A DNA stretch of 64,000 nucleotides, taken from Azospirillum sp. B21 (lineage in GTDB: Bacteria; Pseudomonadota; Alphaproteobacteria; Azospirillales; Azospirillaceae). Under the pieces are notes generated by a model. The model made no database searches. It was not told the DNA's origin and worked only from the letters and a program-made list of their open reading frames with translations. This document shows, piece after piece, positions 63,218-64,000 of the stretch (position 1 is the first letter of the stretch; each line of letters begins with the position of its first letter). The stretch lies in contig NZ_VTTO01000002.1 in assembly GCF_008364825.1 (NCBI RefSeq), positions 124,001 to 188,000 on the forward strand, in the 5' to 3' direction. The position numbers and the translations under genes were made by a program.

Positions 63218-64000
63218 ATGCGGGGATGCTTGAATGGCGTTCCCTCTTCCGTCGCCGGATCCAACACCTTGTCCCAAACCAGCGCATCCCAGGCCAGCCT
63301 GCCGTCCGACGGCATCGCCGCGGCGTCCGTCCTGCCGCCGGTCCAGCTTCTGACCGGGCTCGGGCTCGCCGTGGCGGGGGTGGTGGCCTTTTCCCTGCGG
63401 CCGGTCATCATCAAGCTGGCCTACCGCTACAATGTCGATCCGGTCACGCTGATCATGCTGCGCATGGTCTTCGCGCTGCCCTTCTTCCTCGGCATGGCGC
63501 TGTGGTCGGGTGCCCGGAAGGGGGCCGGAAAAGGAGATCGCGCGCCGATCGCCGGCCGCGACCTCGCCCTGACCATCGGGCTCGGCATCACCGGCTATTA
63601 CGCCGCCAGCTTCTGCGATTTCCTGGGGCTGCGATACGTCTCCGCCGGGATGGGGCGGCTGCTGCTGTTTCTCTACCCGACCATCGTGGTGATTCTGTCC
63701 GCCATGTTCCTCGGCAAGCGGATCGGCCTGCGCGAGGTGGTGGCGCTGGTCGTCTCCTATGCCGGCGTCGCATTGGTGGTGTGGTCGGAGGTCGGGACCG
63801 GCCACCCCAACTTCATGGCCGGGGCCGGACTGGTCTTCATGGGGGCCTTCCTCTATTCGGTCTATCTGGTCGGCAGCAGCCGGGTGGTGCAGCGGATCGG
63901 CTCCATGCGCTTCACCGCCTATGCGATGACGGCGGCCTGCCTGTGCTGCATCCTTCAATTCATTGTGCTGCGGCCCCTGTCGGCGCTGGACCTGCCGCTG
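63218..64000 (+). CDS. EamA/DMT-family transporter (3' end outside window)
   Basis: The frame is open through the right edge, giving at least 261 aa. ATG 63218 is the first in-frame ATG I find; a later TTG would be an alternative start, and no good ribosome site decides. The first 35 residues are polar, then hydrophobic helices follow: LLTGLGLAVAGVVAFSLRPVIIKLAYRY, LIMLRMVFALPFFLGMALW, GLRYVSAGMGRLLLFLYPTIVVILSAMFLGKRIG, which is the EamA signature with its conserved P and GKR. Ten helices are expected in total; about eight are visible. Exporter of metabolites; substrate unknown. Confidence 0.82.
   Translation, partial: MRGCLNGVPSSVAGSNTLSQTSASQASLPSDGIAAASVLPPVQLLTGLGLAVAGVVAFSLRPVIIKLAYRYNVDPVTLIMLRMVFALPFFLGMALWSGARKGAGKGDRAPIAGRDLALTIGLGITGYYAASFCDFLGLRYVSAGMGRLLLFLYPTIVVILSAMFLGKRIGLREVVALVVSYAGVALVVWSEVGTGHPNFMAGAGLVFMGAFLYSVYLVGSSRVVQRIGSMRFTAYAMTAACLCCILQFIVLRPLSALDLPL

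Noticed and set aside
1-64000. tRNA, rRNA, IS elements, prophage, CRISPR arrays
   Set aside because: No CCA-ended cloverleaf, transposase, integrase or regularly spaced repeats were seen on either strand.

Overview
The window is GC-rich chromosomal DNA from a free-living or plant-associated alphaproteobacterium, most like Azospirillum or a close Rhodospirillales relative. This is inferred from gene content and order: a HIG1 / cobalamin adenosyltransferase / etfB-etfA / 3-hydroxybutyryl-CoA dehydrogenase block, many chemoreceptor and c-di-GMP proteins, EcfG-type promoter motifs, PutA, PQQ glucose dehydrogenase and a LOG-family protein. I see no rRNA, tRNA, insertion sequence, prophage or CRISPR array. 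The window cuts a gene at each end: a GT87-like membrane glycosyltransferase on the left and an EamA transporter on the right.

Layout. 1-3.5 kb: GT87 protein, then a divergent pair (small hydrophilic protein / DUF1003 protein) with facing EcfG-like promoters, then a DUF457 membrane hydrolase. 3.9-16.4 kb: catabolism and transport (PutA; XRE regulator coupled to an alpha/beta hydrolase; MFS carrier; divergent GH4 and GH1 glycosidases; SbmA/YddA-like ABC protein with a broken Walker A; Crp/Fnr regulator). 16.5-19.2 kb: a large transmembrane chemoreceptor. 19.7-27.4 kb: a tightly overlapping six-gene operon built around an amino acid:[carrier protein] ligase, with its carrier protein, an acyl-CoA dehydrogenase homologue, a DUF1839 protein, a GH2/beta-mannosidase-like protein and a fused double alpha/beta hydrolase. 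This is the most interesting part of the window, because no product is known to me for such a cluster. 27.4-31.5 kb: two M20-type amidohydrolases (one allantoate amidohydrolase-like) and small proteins, including a BON protein with an EcfG-like promoter. 31.7-34.8 kb: PQQ glucose dehydrogenase and a GST. 34.9-38.5 kb (minus): the electron-transfer flavoprotein block, ending in a strong terminator. 38.7-42.1 kb: a Tat-exported GH1 glycosidase and envelope proteins. 42.2-48.6 kb (minus): DUF1178-like protein, endonuclease III, MlaFE-type ABC pair, alanine racemase overlapping DnaB, and a LOG protein, with DnaA boxes just upstream of dnaB. 48.7-51.4 kb: two c-type cytochromes and a LysM protein. 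51.4-54.6 kb: a small hypothetical protein, CorA, a membrane protein and a PRPP-synthetase-like protein. 54.7-60.4 kb: signalling (globin-coupled chemoreceptor with a zinc-binding CZB domain; a helical protein coupled to a CHASE-PAS-GGDEF-EAL protein; a stand-alone receiver). 60.8-64 kb: M20 deacylase, 2-keto-4-pentenoate hydratase-like enzyme, EamA carrier.

Three inverted-repeat elements (about 7.7, 42.15 and 45.1 kb) lie in or beside gene ends. The first has been captured as the C-terminal codons of the XRE regulator. Start codons were chosen by Shine-Dalgarno matches, overlaps and family N-termini; uncertain ones are flagged.
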